In this document: one piece after another, positions 1-9,320 of the stretch
Numbering within the stretch: the stretch's first letter is position 1
Layout of the letters: every line of letters begins with the position of its first letter
Assembly (NCBI RefSeq): GCF_001485215.1
Contig: NZ_BBWW01000001.1
Span: 2,852,001-2,916,000 of the forward strand
Length of the DNA stretch: 64,000 bases
Source of the DNA: Leptolyngbya sp. NIES-2104
GTDB lineage: Bacteria; Cyanobacteriota; Cyanobacteriia; Leptolyngbyales; Leptolyngbyaceae
Reading direction: 5' to 3'
Translations under genes and position numbers: made by a program
Notes under the pieces: model-generated
Told to the model about the DNA's origin: nothing
Seen by the model: only the letters and a program-made list of their open reading frames with translations
Databases searched by the model: none

Positions 1-1026
1 GTTTGTCATTCCCTAGAAACGCTATTTGAAACATTATCTGAAACCTCAATTTTATTGACTCCCCATTCCAGTGTTCCGCTCGATGTAAAAGATGTGGATC
101 ATGAATTGAGCATCTTAATGCACGGATTGAGTAATGCGGGGTTTCTAGGGCTGAGACGAACTGAGCAAACACGAGAATTCCTGAATTGGTGGAAGGATCG
201 GTTAACGTATTACAGTTTTTTGGATTCTGCGATCGGTGATCCGAGAGGATTAAGTCTTGATCAACGCTGGCTAAATTTAGTTTTGCTTTATTTTCCAGAT
301 TTTAAGTTTGTGAAACATCCGGGCGCGAATATCGGTCACTGGAATTTTTATGAACGAAAATTTGAACGGAATGCAGCAGGCGAAATTGTTGTAAATCAGC
401 ATCCGGTTCTTTTCTTGCACTTTAGCGGTTGGGATATTAATAATCCTGAATATGTTTCAAAACATAGTCCGCTTTATCGAGAAAAAGATCAGTCACCTTG
501 GACAGAATTAGCAAAGCTGTATCGTGAGAAGTTGCTAAAGAATGGATACGAGGAAACGCGGCAATTTCCTTACACATTTGCGACATTTAGCGATCGTACT
601 CCCATCACTCAAGCAATGCGTCGCGGCTACTATGAAGAATTAAAACAAGGAACGGCTGTTGCAGGTTCACCCTTTGAACAACCTGAATATTTCCATTCTA
701 GAAAGTACTCAATCCATTCGACTCAGTTTCTGCAAGAAGAAGTCCAAACTGCTTATCAACATCTCATTCACCTTCAGCAAGATTATCATCAGTTGTCTCT
801 TGCTTTTGAACAAACCCAAACCACGCTGGAACAAACTAAGGTGAAACTAAAAGACACGCAGACCGTACTACTAGAGACTCAACAAAATGCAGATACTGAA
901 CAAATTCGATTGAGACAGATCATTGAAGAAATGGAAAAAAGCATTTTTTGGAAAATGAGAACTGCCTGGTGGAAAATCAAGCGGCGGTTCGGTCAAGCTG
1001 ATATGAACGTGCTGCGAAAGGAGTGA
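1..1026 (+). CDS. Glycosyltransferase-like protein, C-terminal part (5' truncated by window edge)
   Basis: The reading frame is open from base 1 with no stop, so the true start lies outside the window and the TTG at 55 is an internal codon. The visible part resembles the C-terminal half of nucleotide-diphospho-sugar transferase-like proteins found in cyanobacterial polysaccharide clusters: an LDQRW motif at bases 256-270 and a following hydrophobic strand and HPG motif are typical. The last third (about bases 720-960) is rich in Gln, Glu, Leu and Thr in a heptad-like pattern and probably forms a coiled coil, ending in a basic tail. It sits 9 bases ahead of a small coiled-coil gene and then a GT4 enzyme in the same direction, so the three are probably one operon. 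The sugar substrate cannot be read from the sequence. Confidence 0.7.
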   Translation, partial: VCHSLETLFETLSETSILLTPHSSVPLDVKDVDHELSILMHGLSNAGFLGLRRTEQTREFLNWWKDRLTYYSFLDSAIGDPRGLSLDQRWLNLVLLYFPDFKFVKHPGANIGHWNFYERKFERNAAGEIVVNQHPVLFLHFSGWDINNPEYVSKHSPLYREKDQSPWTELAKLYREKLLKNGYEETRQFPYTFATFSDRTPITQAMRRGYYEELKQGTAVAGSPFEQPEYFHSRKYSIHSTQFLQEEVQTAYQHLIHLQQDYHQLSLAFEQTQTTLEQTKVKLKDTQTVLLETQQNADTEQIRLRQIIEEMEKSIFWKMRTAWWKIKRRFGQADMNVLRKE

Positions 1027-1035
1027 ATTGAGGAG

Positions 1036-1461
1036 ATGAGTAATTCTGAACAAACGAGAGTCAATATCGATTTTCTAATTGAGAAAATTCGACAGGAAGC
1101 TGCCAAAAAACAATCGGTAGCGCAATATCAACCATCTGCAAATCTAGATACTGCCAGTCGAATTCGATCGAACAATATCGAAGCCCTCCTAAACGCCGCC
1201 AGCGCGAAATCTCAAATTAGAACCGAGCTACCTGGAAAGCTACAGCGGTTTCCTTGGAATGCAGGAAATGGATTTGGAAAAGTAGCGCTAAAGATTTATA
1301 GTTTTCTATTCAAAGAGCAGAGAGCCGTCAATCTTTCGCTGAATCAAGCGATTCGAGAAACCTTATTGCTAAATCAAAGTCTGATCAAAAAAGTATCGGA
1401 ACTTCAAGCGGAACTTCAGGACTTACAACTGCGAATCGATGCGCTAGAGAATAAAGAATGA
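1036..1461 (+). CDS. Conserved hypothetical small coiled-coil protein in glycosyltransferase operon
   Basis: A 141-residue soluble protein with no recognised catalytic domain. The N-terminal 35 residues are charged and helical, the middle is basic, and residues about 95-140 form a clear heptad-type coiled coil (repeated Leu with Gln/Glu). A GAGGAG ribosome site lies just ahead of the ATG. Its last four bases overlap the start of the next glycosyltransferase (ATGA), which implies translational coupling. Similar short helical proteins or domains are found as N-terminal extensions of methyltransferases and glycosyltransferases in cyanobacterial exopolysaccharide loci, so a scaffold or partner role is possible, but I do not recognise a named family. 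Confidence 0.6.
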   Translation: MSNSEQTRVNIDFLIEKIRQEAAKKQSVAQYQPSANLDTASRIRSNNIEALLNAASAKSQIRTELPGKLQRFPWNAGNGFGKVALKIYSFLFKEQRAVNLSLNQAIRETLLLNQSLIKKVSELQAELQDLQLRIDALENKE

Positions 1462-2498
1462 GAATTGCGATCGCGACCGTTCAAGTGCCCTTTATTCGGG
1501 GTGGAGCAGAAATCTTAGCTGAAGGACTAATGCAGGCAATTCAGGCAGAAGGGCATTCTGTCGAGTTGATTGCGATGCCATTTCGATTTGCGCCTGTTTC
1601 CGAAATCCAGCGCAGCATGAAAATTTGGGCATCCGAGAATTTTGAAAGTCTGAACGGCTATCAGTGCGATCGAGTCATTTGTCTCAAATTTCCCGCCTTT
1701 TATTTGCAGCATCCAAATAAGGTCGCTTGGATTTTGCATCAACATCGATCCGTTTACGATCTATGGGATACAGAGTTTACAGGTGACTTTTCTCGAAGTG
1801 CAGAAGGAAAGCAACTCAAACAAGAAATTACCGAGCAAGATACGAAATCATTGAGTACTTTTCGGGGCGTTTATACGATCGCGAAAACCGTTTCAAGGCG
1901 CTTACAAAAATTCAATCAAATCGCTTCTACTCCGCTTTATCATCCACCCCAATTTGCAGATCAGTTTTATACAAAACCTGCGGAACCTTATATTTTCTTT
2001 CCAAGCCGATTAGAGACGCTGAAACGGCAAGATTTACTGATTCAAGCGATGCGATTTGTGCGATCGCCAATGGTTGCCTTAATCGGTGGAGAAGGCGGTC
2101 AGCAACCTTATCTTCAAAATTTGATCGAAGAGTTTGGACTTCAGCAGAAAGTTCGCTTGATGGGAAGGTTAACCGATGCTGAGAAGCTGAGTTTTTACGC
2201 GCACTGTACAGGTGTTTTCTTCACGCCATACAACGAAGATTACGGGTATGTCACGCTCGAAGCGATGCTCTCTCGAAAACCTGTAATTACTTGTACGGAT
2301 TCTGGTGAGCCTGTTGAGTTTGTGGTGAACGGGCAGACGGGATGGATTGTAGAACCGGAACCCAAAGCGATCGCAGAAAAAATTGACCAGCTTTATGAAC
2401 ACTCTGCGATCGCGAAAGAAATGGGCGTTGCGGGATACGATCGCTACCATGCGCTCAATATCTCTTGGAGTAACGTTGTCCAAAATTTACTCAGTTAA
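1458..2498 (+). CDS. Glycosyltransferase family 4 protein
   Basis: A 346-residue GT-B fold glycosyltransferase that should transfer a sugar from a nucleotide donor to a growing glycan at the cytoplasmic face of the membrane. The N-terminal domain opens with the glycine-rich FIRGGAE loop. The C-terminal GT4 domain starts near residue 175 (FFPSRLETLKRQDLLIQA) and carries the E-x7-E donor-binding motif in NEDYGYVTLEAM near residue 262, followed by the usual EFVVNGQTGW segment. Length is normal for the family. The start overlaps the upstream gene by four bases. Its N-terminal half is clearly related to that of the two-domain enzyme at 4822-7209, which suggests duplication within the cluster. Substrate is unknown. 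Confidence 0.85.
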   Translation: MRIAIATVQVPFIRGGAEILAEGLMQAIQAEGHSVELIAMPFRFAPVSEIQRSMKIWASENFESLNGYQCDRVICLKFPAFYLQHPNKVAWILHQHRSVYDLWDTEFTGDFSRSAEGKQLKQEITEQDTKSLSTFRGVYTIAKTVSRRLQKFNQIASTPLYHPPQFADQFYTKPAEPYIFFPSRLETLKRQDLLIQAMRFVRSPMVALIGGEGGQQPYLQNLIEEFGLQQKVRLMGRLTDAEKLSFYAHCTGVFFTPYNEDYGYVTLEAMLSRKPVITCTDSGEPVEFVVNGQTGWIVEPEPKAIAEKIDQLYEHSAIAKEMGVAGYDRYHALNISWSNVVQNLLS

Positions 2499-2548
2499 GA
2501 CCGATGCTGGGTCGCTCAAAACGGTTTCGACCCGTGCAAAACTAGTCT

Positions 2549-3607
2549 TTAGCGTTTGCGTAACCACAGCGCACAGCCTGGAATGTGAGTCAATAGCGGG
2601 TATTGCCGGGCAAATTCGGCATCATATCGACTGCTAACATAGCTACTCATCAGCAGAATCTCATACGCCGAATTGTACTGAAGAAACGCTCTGATCAAAT
2701 ATGCCTCATTCCAAGCGCGTCCTTCACGCAGCCACTCGATCGGATACTCGAACGAAAAAATATCGTGAAAATGAATGACGACTCCAGGCTGCAAGCGCGG
2801 TAATACTTCAAAAACAAGATAGTTGACATCGCTTCCGGTCTTGGTCACATGAGAAGAATCAATCAGCAAAATATCATTCGCTTGAAGCTGCTCAAAAAAA
2901 GACGCTGGAACAGATTGAACAGGTTTATCGATCAGGGTAACGGTATCTTGAGGACGCAGAAGTTGCTGCAATCGGTCGGGATAAGGCTCAATAAAAGTCA
3001 ACTCAGTTGCACGATCGCCAAACCGTTCGACTGTATCTAGCAATAAGGCTGAAGAAAAACCTGACCCAACTTCGATGATGCGGCGAGGTGCAAAGTGGCG
3101 GGTCATTCCAAACAAAATAATACCGTCACCATACCCGTAGAACAAATTGTTAAACCAGTAGCGAGTTTGACCTGGAGGTGATTCAGGAAACAGCGCAGCA
3201 GCATCCGGGTAGAACTTGAGCAGCGTCATCAAAAACGCAAATTGACGATCGAGGTCAAGCTCAAGATCGGGTAGCGGCTTTCGTTCACTAGAACCGAGAC
3301 TTGGAATCGCACCGGAATCGTTTAGGAGATTTGATTCGATGTAATCAAGGTCAGGCAGGGGAGAGTAAAAATGTCCAGGTGGCGCAAAGCGAAATTGCGG
3401 TGAATCCAGGATTGAAAACGGGTTGAGCTGGGCTTGGTGTTCAGTTTCAAGGTTCGATCGCACTTGATTGAGCTGGGCTTGGTGTTCAACTTCCCAGTTC
3501 GATCGTGCCTGACCAATCACTTCAGGACGCACGACCTCCTTGACATAAGCACGAATCTTGGGATGACGTAATCCCAAGTTCAACAATCGACGCGCAAGAC
3601 TTTTCAA
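2549..3607 (-). CDS. Class I SAM-dependent methyltransferase
   Basis: A Rossmann-fold methyltransferase of the Methyltransf_24 type. The SAM-binding motif I is IIEVGSGFSSALLLD, followed by FIEPYPDR (acidic residue for the ribose) and DILLIDSSH, the pattern seen in sugar and small-molecule methyltransferases. I place the start at the TTG at 3607 because GGAG lies 8 bases upstream (3616-3619) and the protein then begins with a basic helix; an ATG at 3676 would add 23 residues that look non-coding. Residues in the N-terminal region contain a perfect in-frame tandem repeat of 15 codons (bases about 3423-3488) with AEHQAQLN-like units. The gene is opposite in direction to the flanking glycosyltransferases and probably modifies the same glycan. 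Confidence 0.75.
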   Translation of the reverse strand: MKSLARRLLNLGLRHPKIRAYVKEVVRPEVIGQARSNWEVEHQAQLNQVRSNLETEHQAQLNPFSILDSPQFRFAPPGHFYSPLPDLDYIESNLLNDSGAIPSLGSSERKPLPDLELDLDRQFAFLMTLLKFYPDAAALFPESPPGQTRYWFNNLFYGYGDGIILFGMTRHFAPRRIIEVGSGFSSALLLDTVERFGDRATELTFIEPYPDRLQQLLRPQDTVTLIDKPVQSVPASFFEQLQANDILLIDSSHVTKTGSDVNYLVFEVLPRLQPGVVIHFHDIFSFEYPIEWLREGRAWNEAYLIRAFLQYNSAYEILLMSSYVSSRYDAEFARQYPLLTHIPGCALWLRKR

Positions 3608-3872
3608 GACGCAAGCTCCACGACAACGGTTGTATCTTACTACGGATGCAACGGTTATTTTCCAGACGAAACCCACTGCGCTCCTTCAGCAGGTTTTAAC
3701 ATAGAATCGCTAACTGTCCGGATAGATTCCGTGATGTCGGAATAGAAGCGGATATCACTGTTCTCCGTCAAAACACATCAGCGATATCGATCGCTACAAT
3801 ACCCGTGCAGTTCAGCGCGTAATGTTGTGTAAAAGGTATTAGGATGGTGACATTTGTGTGTGGAGCGAATCC

Positions 3873-4799
3873 ATGATTTCCCTCAAAGGTTTGCTGAACT
3901 CGATTCAATCGTTGCGAAAACAGCCCGAAGAAAGCCCAACTCCCTATATTTATCGTCCTCACGTTCCGAAGGTTGACTTCACAGCAGGAGTCGAGCATCT
4001 CAAACGCAGTGGTCGATCGGTGGTGGATCAAGCAGTAGGAAACACTGATCCCGCTGTCGTTGAAACGGTGATCAAATTGGGTGAGCAAGTCGGCATTCAC
4101 TTTGAAGAATTATCGATCGATATTGATCACTATAAGCAATATTTTGATCAGGCAGAATACGCTAAACGCTATCCAGAATACTATCGCGGCAATCAACCGG
4201 AAAAAACGTTAGAACACTACATTTGCTACTCGTTATTCGGTCTTGGTTCTGATGATGTTTTCGTTGATTTAGCCAGCGAACATTCTCCGGTGCCAGAAAT
4301 TTTTGGGCGGTTATCTGGAGCCGTATCTTATAGTCAAGACATCATGTATCCAGCAGGGATCAATGGCAATCAGATCGGCGGAGATGCCTGCTCGATGCCT
4401 ATTCCGGACGGGTTTGCGACAAAAGCGGCGTTGACTTGTTCTTTAGAACATTTTGAGCAAGATGCGGATACTCGGCTATTTCAAGAATTAGCAAGAGTGC
4501 TGAAACCGGGTGGAATGGTTTGTGTCGTGCCGTTCTATGTCTTCGATCGAGAAGCAGTACAAACTGATCCAACGATTAGCGTCCCTGCAAAAGTTCCGTT
4601 CGATCCGAATGCGACGATTTACTGTGCTTCAGGTTGGGGAAATCGTCACGGTCGATTCTACAGTCCTGAAACATTTGTTCAGCGAATCATTCGTCCTGTT
4701 CAAGATCAATTTCAATTTAGATTCTTTTATTTATCGAACGCGAGTGAAATTGATCCTTCGATTTATGCTCGATTTGCTTTCACGGCAACTCGCCTTTAA
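3873..4799 (+). CDS. SAM-dependent methyltransferase, type 11-like
   Basis: A 308-residue protein whose C-terminal half is a Methyltransf_11-like domain: a DACSMPIPDGFATKAALTC segment (motif for the adenine and methyl acceptor side) followed by LARVLKPGGMVCVVPFY, the characteristic post-motif strand. The glycine-rich motif I is poorly conserved (GLGSDDVFVDLAS), so SAM binding should be checked. The N-terminal 100 residues are helical and family-specific. The ATG at 3873 is preferred over the GTG at 3858 because GGAG lies 7 bases ahead of it. It stands 22 bases ahead of the two-domain glycosyltransferase and is probably co-transcribed with it, which suggests a role in capping or modifying the polysaccharide. 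Confidence 0.72.
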   Translation: MISLKGLLNSIQSLRKQPEESPTPYIYRPHVPKVDFTAGVEHLKRSGRSVVDQAVGNTDPAVVETVIKLGEQVGIHFEELSIDIDHYKQYFDQAEYAKRYPEYYRGNQPEKTLEHYICYSLFGLGSDDVFVDLASEHSPVPEIFGRLSGAVSYSQDIMYPAGINGNQIGGDACSMPIPDGFATKAALTCSLEHFEQDADTRLFQELARVLKPGGMVCVVPFYVFDREAVQTDPTISVPAKVPFDPNATIYCASGWGNRHGRFYSPETFVQRIIRPVQDQFQFRFFYLSNASEIDPSIYARFAFTATRL

Positions 4800-4821
4800 T
4801 TGATGTCACGTAGTCCCGGTT

Positions 4822-7209
4822 GTGAAGGCTATGCAAATCGCGATCGTTGCGCCGAGTCCTGTTCCCTTTTGTATTGGTGGGGCTGAAAAGCTTTGGTGGG
4901 GGTTACAAGAAGAAATCAATCAAAATACACCGCACCAAGCTGAGTTAATTAAGCTGCCCAGTCCAGAGCGAAATTTTGCTGATTTGATTCGCAGTTATCA
5001 GCAGTTCTCAGAGTTAGATCTGAGCTACTTTGATGTGGTAATTTCAGGGAAATATCCAGCTTGGATGGTCAATCATCCGAATCATGTTTGCTATATGCTG
5101 CATCGGTTACGGGGACTGTATGATACTTATCATTTTACAGGCTTACCAGAACAATTCAACAGCAACCATTCAGAAATCAATCGATTACAAAAGCAGATTA
5201 AACAAGCACAACGAAGCGATTTGTCTGAGATTTTTGAGCAGCTTGAGCTATTACAATCAAAGCGAAAGTTACCAGGAGAAGCCACCCAACTTCCAGGGGC
5301 TTTTGTTCGAGAACTGATTCATTGTTTCGATCGAATTGGATTAGATTCTAGAGTGATTCAGAAGTACGCTGCAATTTCTCATAATGTGGCAAATCGTCAG
5401 AATTATTTTCCTCAAGGAAGCTCGATCGATGTGATTTATCCGCCTTCAAGTTTGAGACGATTCGAGCCAGGAGAAAGCGAATATTTTTTCACAGTTAGTC
5501 GCTTAGATAGTGCGAAAAGAGTTCGATTGCTTGTGGAGGCGATGCAATTTGTGAAGTCAAAGGTGCAGCTCAAAATTGCAGGAACCGGACCCGATGCAGC
5601 GTTACTCAAAGAATTAGCAGGAGATGACGATCGCATCGAATTTCTTGGATTTGTCAATGACGAAGATGTGATCGGACTTTATGCCAATGCGATCGCGGTT
5701 CCTTATCTACCGTATGACGAAGATTATGGTCTGGTCGTGATCGAAGCGATGATGAGCGGTAAGCCTGTGTTGACTACGATCGATGCAGGCGGACCGAATG
5801 AATTTGTGATCAATCGAGAAACTGGATTTTCCGTTTTACCAGACCCGATGGCGTTAGCTGAACGGCTCGATTATTTCTACGAGCATCGCTCAGAAACGAA
5901 ACAAATGGGACTTGCTGGGCGAAAACTGGTCGAATCAATCACTTGGGAAAACACGGTCAATCGATTGCTCGATCGAACGAATACTTCATCTGTAACCCGT
6001 TCCAATTTGCCAAAGCGCAAGAAATTGACGATCGCGTTAACGTTTCCAGTATTTCCAGCACGCGGTGGGGGACAGAGCCGCGTATTTCACCTTTATCGCC
6101 ACTTAGCCCAAGAATTTGAAATTGAATTCGTTTCGTTGACAAATGCGGATCAATTGCCATTTCAAAGTGAGATTGCTCTGCGCGTGTGGGAAACTCGCAT
6201 TCCAAAATCCGCAGAACATCATCGCCAGGAACAAGCGATCGAACAACAGGTCGGATTGCCGATTACTGATGTCGCCATGCCGCAGCTTTATCATCTGACT
6301 CCAGATTACGTCGAAGCGCTCTCGAAGTCGGCAAAGACGGCTGATTATATTGTCGTTTCTCATCCGTATTTGCTGCCAGCGGTTCGAGCCGTGAGCCAAA
6401 AGCCGATTTGGTACGAAGCTCACAATGTTGAGATCGAACTCAAAAAACAAATGCTGCCGCACAATCCAACCGGACAGAAATTGCTGGCATCGGTCGAAGA
6501 AGTTGAGCGATCGTGCTGTGAACTCAGTCAGTTGATCATGCTGTGCTCGGAGCAGGATGGTCGATCGCTCAATCGGCTTTACCAAGCGGATTTGAGCAAA
6601 ATGGTCGAAGTGCCGAACGGGGTAGACACTGAGGCGATTCCCTTTTTGTCCTTGCGCGATCGCGCAAGGATAAAACAGCAGCTCGGTCTTAGTTCCGCCT
6701 TTACTGCCTTTTTCCTCGGTAGTTGGCACGCGCCGAATCTTGCGGCAATTGAGACAATTTTCGAGGTGGCGGAATCGTTGCCTGATGTGTATTTCTTAGT
6801 GGTCGGCAGTTCAGGCTGGGCATTTCAGGGTAAGAACTATCCTTCAAACGTTGGATTTTTAGGCGAAGTCGATGAAGACACCAAGGCGATCGCGCTCTCA
6901 ATTTCGGATGTTGCGCTGAATCCTGTGACATTTGGATCAGGAACAAACTTAAAGATGCTAGAGTACTTTGCGGCAGGTATCCCAGTGATTTCGACTCCAA
7001 TTGGAATTCGAGGACTCGGTGTGGAACCTGGCAAACAGTGTATCGTCGCAGAAGTGGAGCAGTTTGGAGCGGAGATCGCGAAACTGCGATCGGAGTCTCC
7101 GGAGGCACAATCCGCCCGAATTCAAGCAGCGAAAGACTTGGTTCAACAAAATTTCGATTGGCGAGTGATTGCAGATAAATTTATCAGCGCGATCGCGACT
7201 TCAGGGTAA
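4822..7209 (+). CDS. Two-domain (GT4-GT4) glycosyltransferase
   Basis: A 795-residue protein made of two GT-B glycosyltransferase units. Unit 1 (about residues 1-385) starts with a PFCIGGAEKLWWG loop and has the E-x7-E motif in DEDYGLVVIEAM near residue 300. Unit 2 (about 395-795) starts with FPVFPARGGGQSRVFHL, has a YEAHNVE segment and the donor-site segment GSGTNLKMLEYFAAG near residue 705. Each unit has the length of a complete enzyme, so the protein could add two sugars in sequence, or unit 1 could be the active one. ATG at 4831 is an equally good start; neither has a strong ribosome site. Gene order places it between a methyltransferase and GDP-mannose dehydratase. Confidence 0.85.
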   Translation: MKAMQIAIVAPSPVPFCIGGAEKLWWGLQEEINQNTPHQAELIKLPSPERNFADLIRSYQQFSELDLSYFDVVISGKYPAWMVNHPNHVCYMLHRLRGLYDTYHFTGLPEQFNSNHSEINRLQKQIKQAQRSDLSEIFEQLELLQSKRKLPGEATQLPGAFVRELIHCFDRIGLDSRVIQKYAAISHNVANRQNYFPQGSSIDVIYPPSSLRRFEPGESEYFFTVSRLDSAKRVRLLVEAMQFVKSKVQLKIAGTGPDAALLKELAGDDDRIEFLGFVNDEDVIGLYANAIAVPYLPYDEDYGLVVIEAMMSGKPVLTTIDAGGPNEFVINRETGFSVLPDPMALAERLDYFYEHRSETKQMGLAGRKLVESITWENTVNRLLDRTNTSSVTRSNLPKRKKLTIALTFPVFPARGGGQSRVFHLYRHLAQEFEIEFVSLTNADQLPFQSEIALRVWETRIPKSAEHHRQEQAIEQQVGLPITDVAMPQLYHLTPDYVEALSKSAKTADYIVVSHPYLLPAVRAVSQKPIWYEAHNVEIELKKQMLPHNPTGQKLLASVEEVERSCCELSQLIMLCSEQDGRSLNRLYQADLSKMVEVPNGVDTEAIPFLSLRDRARIKQQLGLSSAFTAFFLGSWHAPNLAAIETIFEVAESLPDVYFLVVGSSGWAFQGKNYPSNVGFLGEVDEDTKAIALSISDVALNPVTFGSGTNLKMLEYFAAGIPVISTPIGIRGLGVEPGKQCIVAEVEQFGAEIAKLRSESPEAQSARIQAAKDLVQQNFDWRVIADKFISAIATSG

Positions 7210-7242
7210 AACATTCAGCAGTATTCATCCAACGAATTGATT

Positions 7243-8205
7243 GTGAAAAAAGCACTGATTACCGGACTGACCGGACAAGACGGATCGTATCTGGCGGAAT
7301 TGTTGCTCGAACAGGGCTACCACGTTTACGGATTGGTACGGCGATCGAGTTCGGGAAATGTCGATCGAATTAGTCATTTAGCCGGAACAGCCGAGATTTT
7401 GTCCGGTGATTTGCTCGATCAATGTTCGCTGATGGATGCCATTTCTTATACTCAACCTGACGAAATCTATAATTTGGCTTCTCAAAGCTATGTGCCGCTT
7501 TCGTGGACGCAACCTGCTTTAACGGCTGAATACACCGCTTTGGGCGTGTCGCGATTGTTGGAATCGATTCGCCGCTGTAAGTCGGATGCCAGATTTTATC
7601 AAGCTTCGAGTAGCGAAGTGTTCGGGCAGCCGGACGAGTCACCGCAGACTGAGCGAACCGCTTTCCGTCCTCGAAATCCCTACGGAGTGGCGAAAGCGTA
7701 CGCTCACTGGATGACGATTAATTACCGTCAGCAGTATGGGTTGTATAGCTGTTGTGGCGTGACTTACACACACGAATCTCCGCGCCGTGGAACTGAATTT
7801 GTGTTCCGCAAAATTACACGGGGAGCGGCGATGATCAAGATGGGATTGTCGAAAGAATTGAAGCTCGGAAATTTGGACGCAAAACGGGATTGGTGTTATG
7901 CAAAAGATGCCGTTCGAGCCATGTGGATGATGCTACAGCAAGACCAGCCGGACGATTACATTATTGCGAGTGGTGAGACGCATTCGGTTCGAGAATTAGT
8001 TCAGACTGCTTTCGATTGTCTGGGCTTAAATTGGGAGGAATTTGTTTCTGTTGATTCAAGCTTTTATCGACCGGATGAGGAAGTGCAATTAGTGGGGTCG
8101 ATCGACAAAATTCGCAAACAGTTAAACTGGGAGCCAGAGTATTCTTTCAAACAGTTGGTTGAACTGATGGTCGATCAGGATTTGAAGGAATTGAGTGCGT
8201 CATGA
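7243..8205 (+). CDS. gmd: GDP-mannose 4,6-dehydratase
   Basis: Converts GDP-D-mannose to GDP-4-keto-6-deoxy-D-mannose, the precursor of GDP-fucose, GDP-rhamnose and related deoxysugars. It is an extended short-chain dehydrogenase: the NADP-binding motif is GLTGQDGSYLAELLLEQGY at the N terminus, the catalytic Tyr and Lys are in NPYGVAKAYAHW, and THESPRRGTEFVFRKI is the signature that separates GMD from other sugar dehydratases. About 320 residues is slightly short compared with the usual 340-370. I use the GTG at 7243; a TTG two codons earlier is possible. Its last four bases overlap the next gene (ATGA). No GDP-fucose synthase or reductase is next to it, so the final sugar cannot be told. Confidence 0.88.
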   Translation: MKKALITGLTGQDGSYLAELLLEQGYHVYGLVRRSSSGNVDRISHLAGTAEILSGDLLDQCSLMDAISYTQPDEIYNLASQSYVPLSWTQPALTAEYTALGVSRLLESIRRCKSDARFYQASSSEVFGQPDESPQTERTAFRPRNPYGVAKAYAHWMTINYRQQYGLYSCCGVTYTHESPRRGTEFVFRKITRGAAMIKMGLSKELKLGNLDAKRDWCYAKDAVRAMWMMLQQDQPDDYIIASGETHSVRELVQTAFDCLGLNWEEFVSVDSSFYRPDEEVQLVGSIDKIRKQLNWEPEYSFKQLVELMVDQDLKELSAS

Positions 8206-9320
8206 AAATTGCGATCGATGTGACTCCTTGGATGCCAAAGCCCAGCGGAATCGGGCTTTATGTCTCGAATCTGATTCAAGGATTAACTGCATTGCGATCA
8301 AGTGAAGGATTCGATTTAGAGCTAGTTTATCAGCCCGGATTGAAAAATTGGATCAAAAGAAATCTGTCGTTTCCAGATTATTTGCAGCATTATTCTAATC
8401 TGCGTTTCTATCCATTTCCGGTACGAGTTTCAAATTTATTTCTCGAAGCTCCTTCGCTCTTTTCTACTCAACTCAACAGCTTTTCTGAGAATTCAGATAT
8501 TGTGCATGGAACGAATTACACGGTTTTTCCAGTTCAGAAAAGCCGTCGAGTAATGACCATTTATGATATTAGTTTTGTTAAATATCCTGAGTATGCAAAT
8601 TCAACGGTTAAAGCCTATACAAATCGATTAAAGAAATGTCTTCAATGGACAGATTTAGTTTTAACGATTTCGCAGAGTTCTAAGCAGGATATTGTTGAAT
8701 ATTTAGGCTTTGATCCAGAACGAATTTGGGTGACGCATTTGGCGAGTCGTTATTTGCTCGCTCCAAGTAAACCTGAATCTTCTCAGCCCTACATTCTATT
8801 TGTCAGCACGATCGAGCCTCGAAAAAATCTTAAATCCCTAATTTCTGCATTCGAGTCTCTGAAACGAAATTATCAGATTGAACATGAATTAATTTTAATT
8901 GGGCAAAAAGGCTGGTTATACGAACCGATTTTTGAGCAGGTTGCTCGATCGCCTTTTCGATCGTCAATTCGACATCTCAGCTATCTTTCAGACGATCAAG
9001 TTGCCGAGTTTTATCAAAACGCTGATGTCTTCGTTTATCCATCGCACTATGAAGGTTTCGGAATGCCCGTACTAGAAGCGATGACCTTGGGTGCGCCTGT
9101 TGTGACGAGTAATACTTCATCGCTTCCAGAAGTTGCGGGCGATGCAGCGGTTTTAATTGATCCAAATAATGTAGAACAATTGAGCGAAGAAATTTTACGA
9201 GTGATTCGCGATCGACAATTCCGCGATTCTCTCATCCAAAAAGGCAAAGAACAAGCTAAATTGTTCTCTTGGGAAAAGACTGCAAAAGAAACCTTGAACG
9301 CTTATCGATCGATGCTGTGA
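8202..9320 (+). CDS. Glycosyltransferase family 4 protein
   Basis: A 372-residue GT-B enzyme. The N-terminal domain begins MKIAIDVTPWMPKPSGIGLY, the form seen in mannosyl- and rhamnosyltransferases, and the C-terminal GT4 domain carries FVSTIEPRKNLKSLI and the E-x7-E motif in YEGFGMPVLEAM with EVAGDAAVLIDP after it. It is translationally coupled to gmd upstream (ATGA overlap) and to the next glycosyltransferase downstream (GTGA overlap), so the three products are probably made in fixed ratio. It is similar in sequence to its downstream neighbour, which suggests tandem duplication. A deoxyhexose or mannose donor is a reasonable guess from the gmd linkage only. Confidence 0.85.
   Translation: MKIAIDVTPWMPKPSGIGLYVSNLIQGLTALRSSEGFDLELVYQPGLKNWIKRNLSFPDYLQHYSNLRFYPFPVRVSNLFLEAPSLFSTQLNSFSENSDIVHGTNYTVFPVQKSRRVMTIYDISFVKYPEYANSTVKAYTNRLKKCLQWTDLVLTISQSSKQDIVEYLGFDPERIWVTHLASRYLLAPSKPESSQPYILFVSTIEPRKNLKSLISAFESLKRNYQIEHELILIGQKGWLYEPIFEQVARSPFRSSIRHLSYLSDDQVAEFYQNADVFVYPSHYEGFGMPVLEAMTLGAPVVTSNTSSLPEVAGDAAVLIDPNNVEQLSEEILRVIRDRQFRDSLIQKGKEQAKLFSWEKTAKETLNAYRSML

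Noticed and set aside
6103-6729. 208-codon minus-strand frame inside the two-domain glycosyltransferase gene
   Set aside because: It lies opposite a well-supported gene and has no family resemblance.
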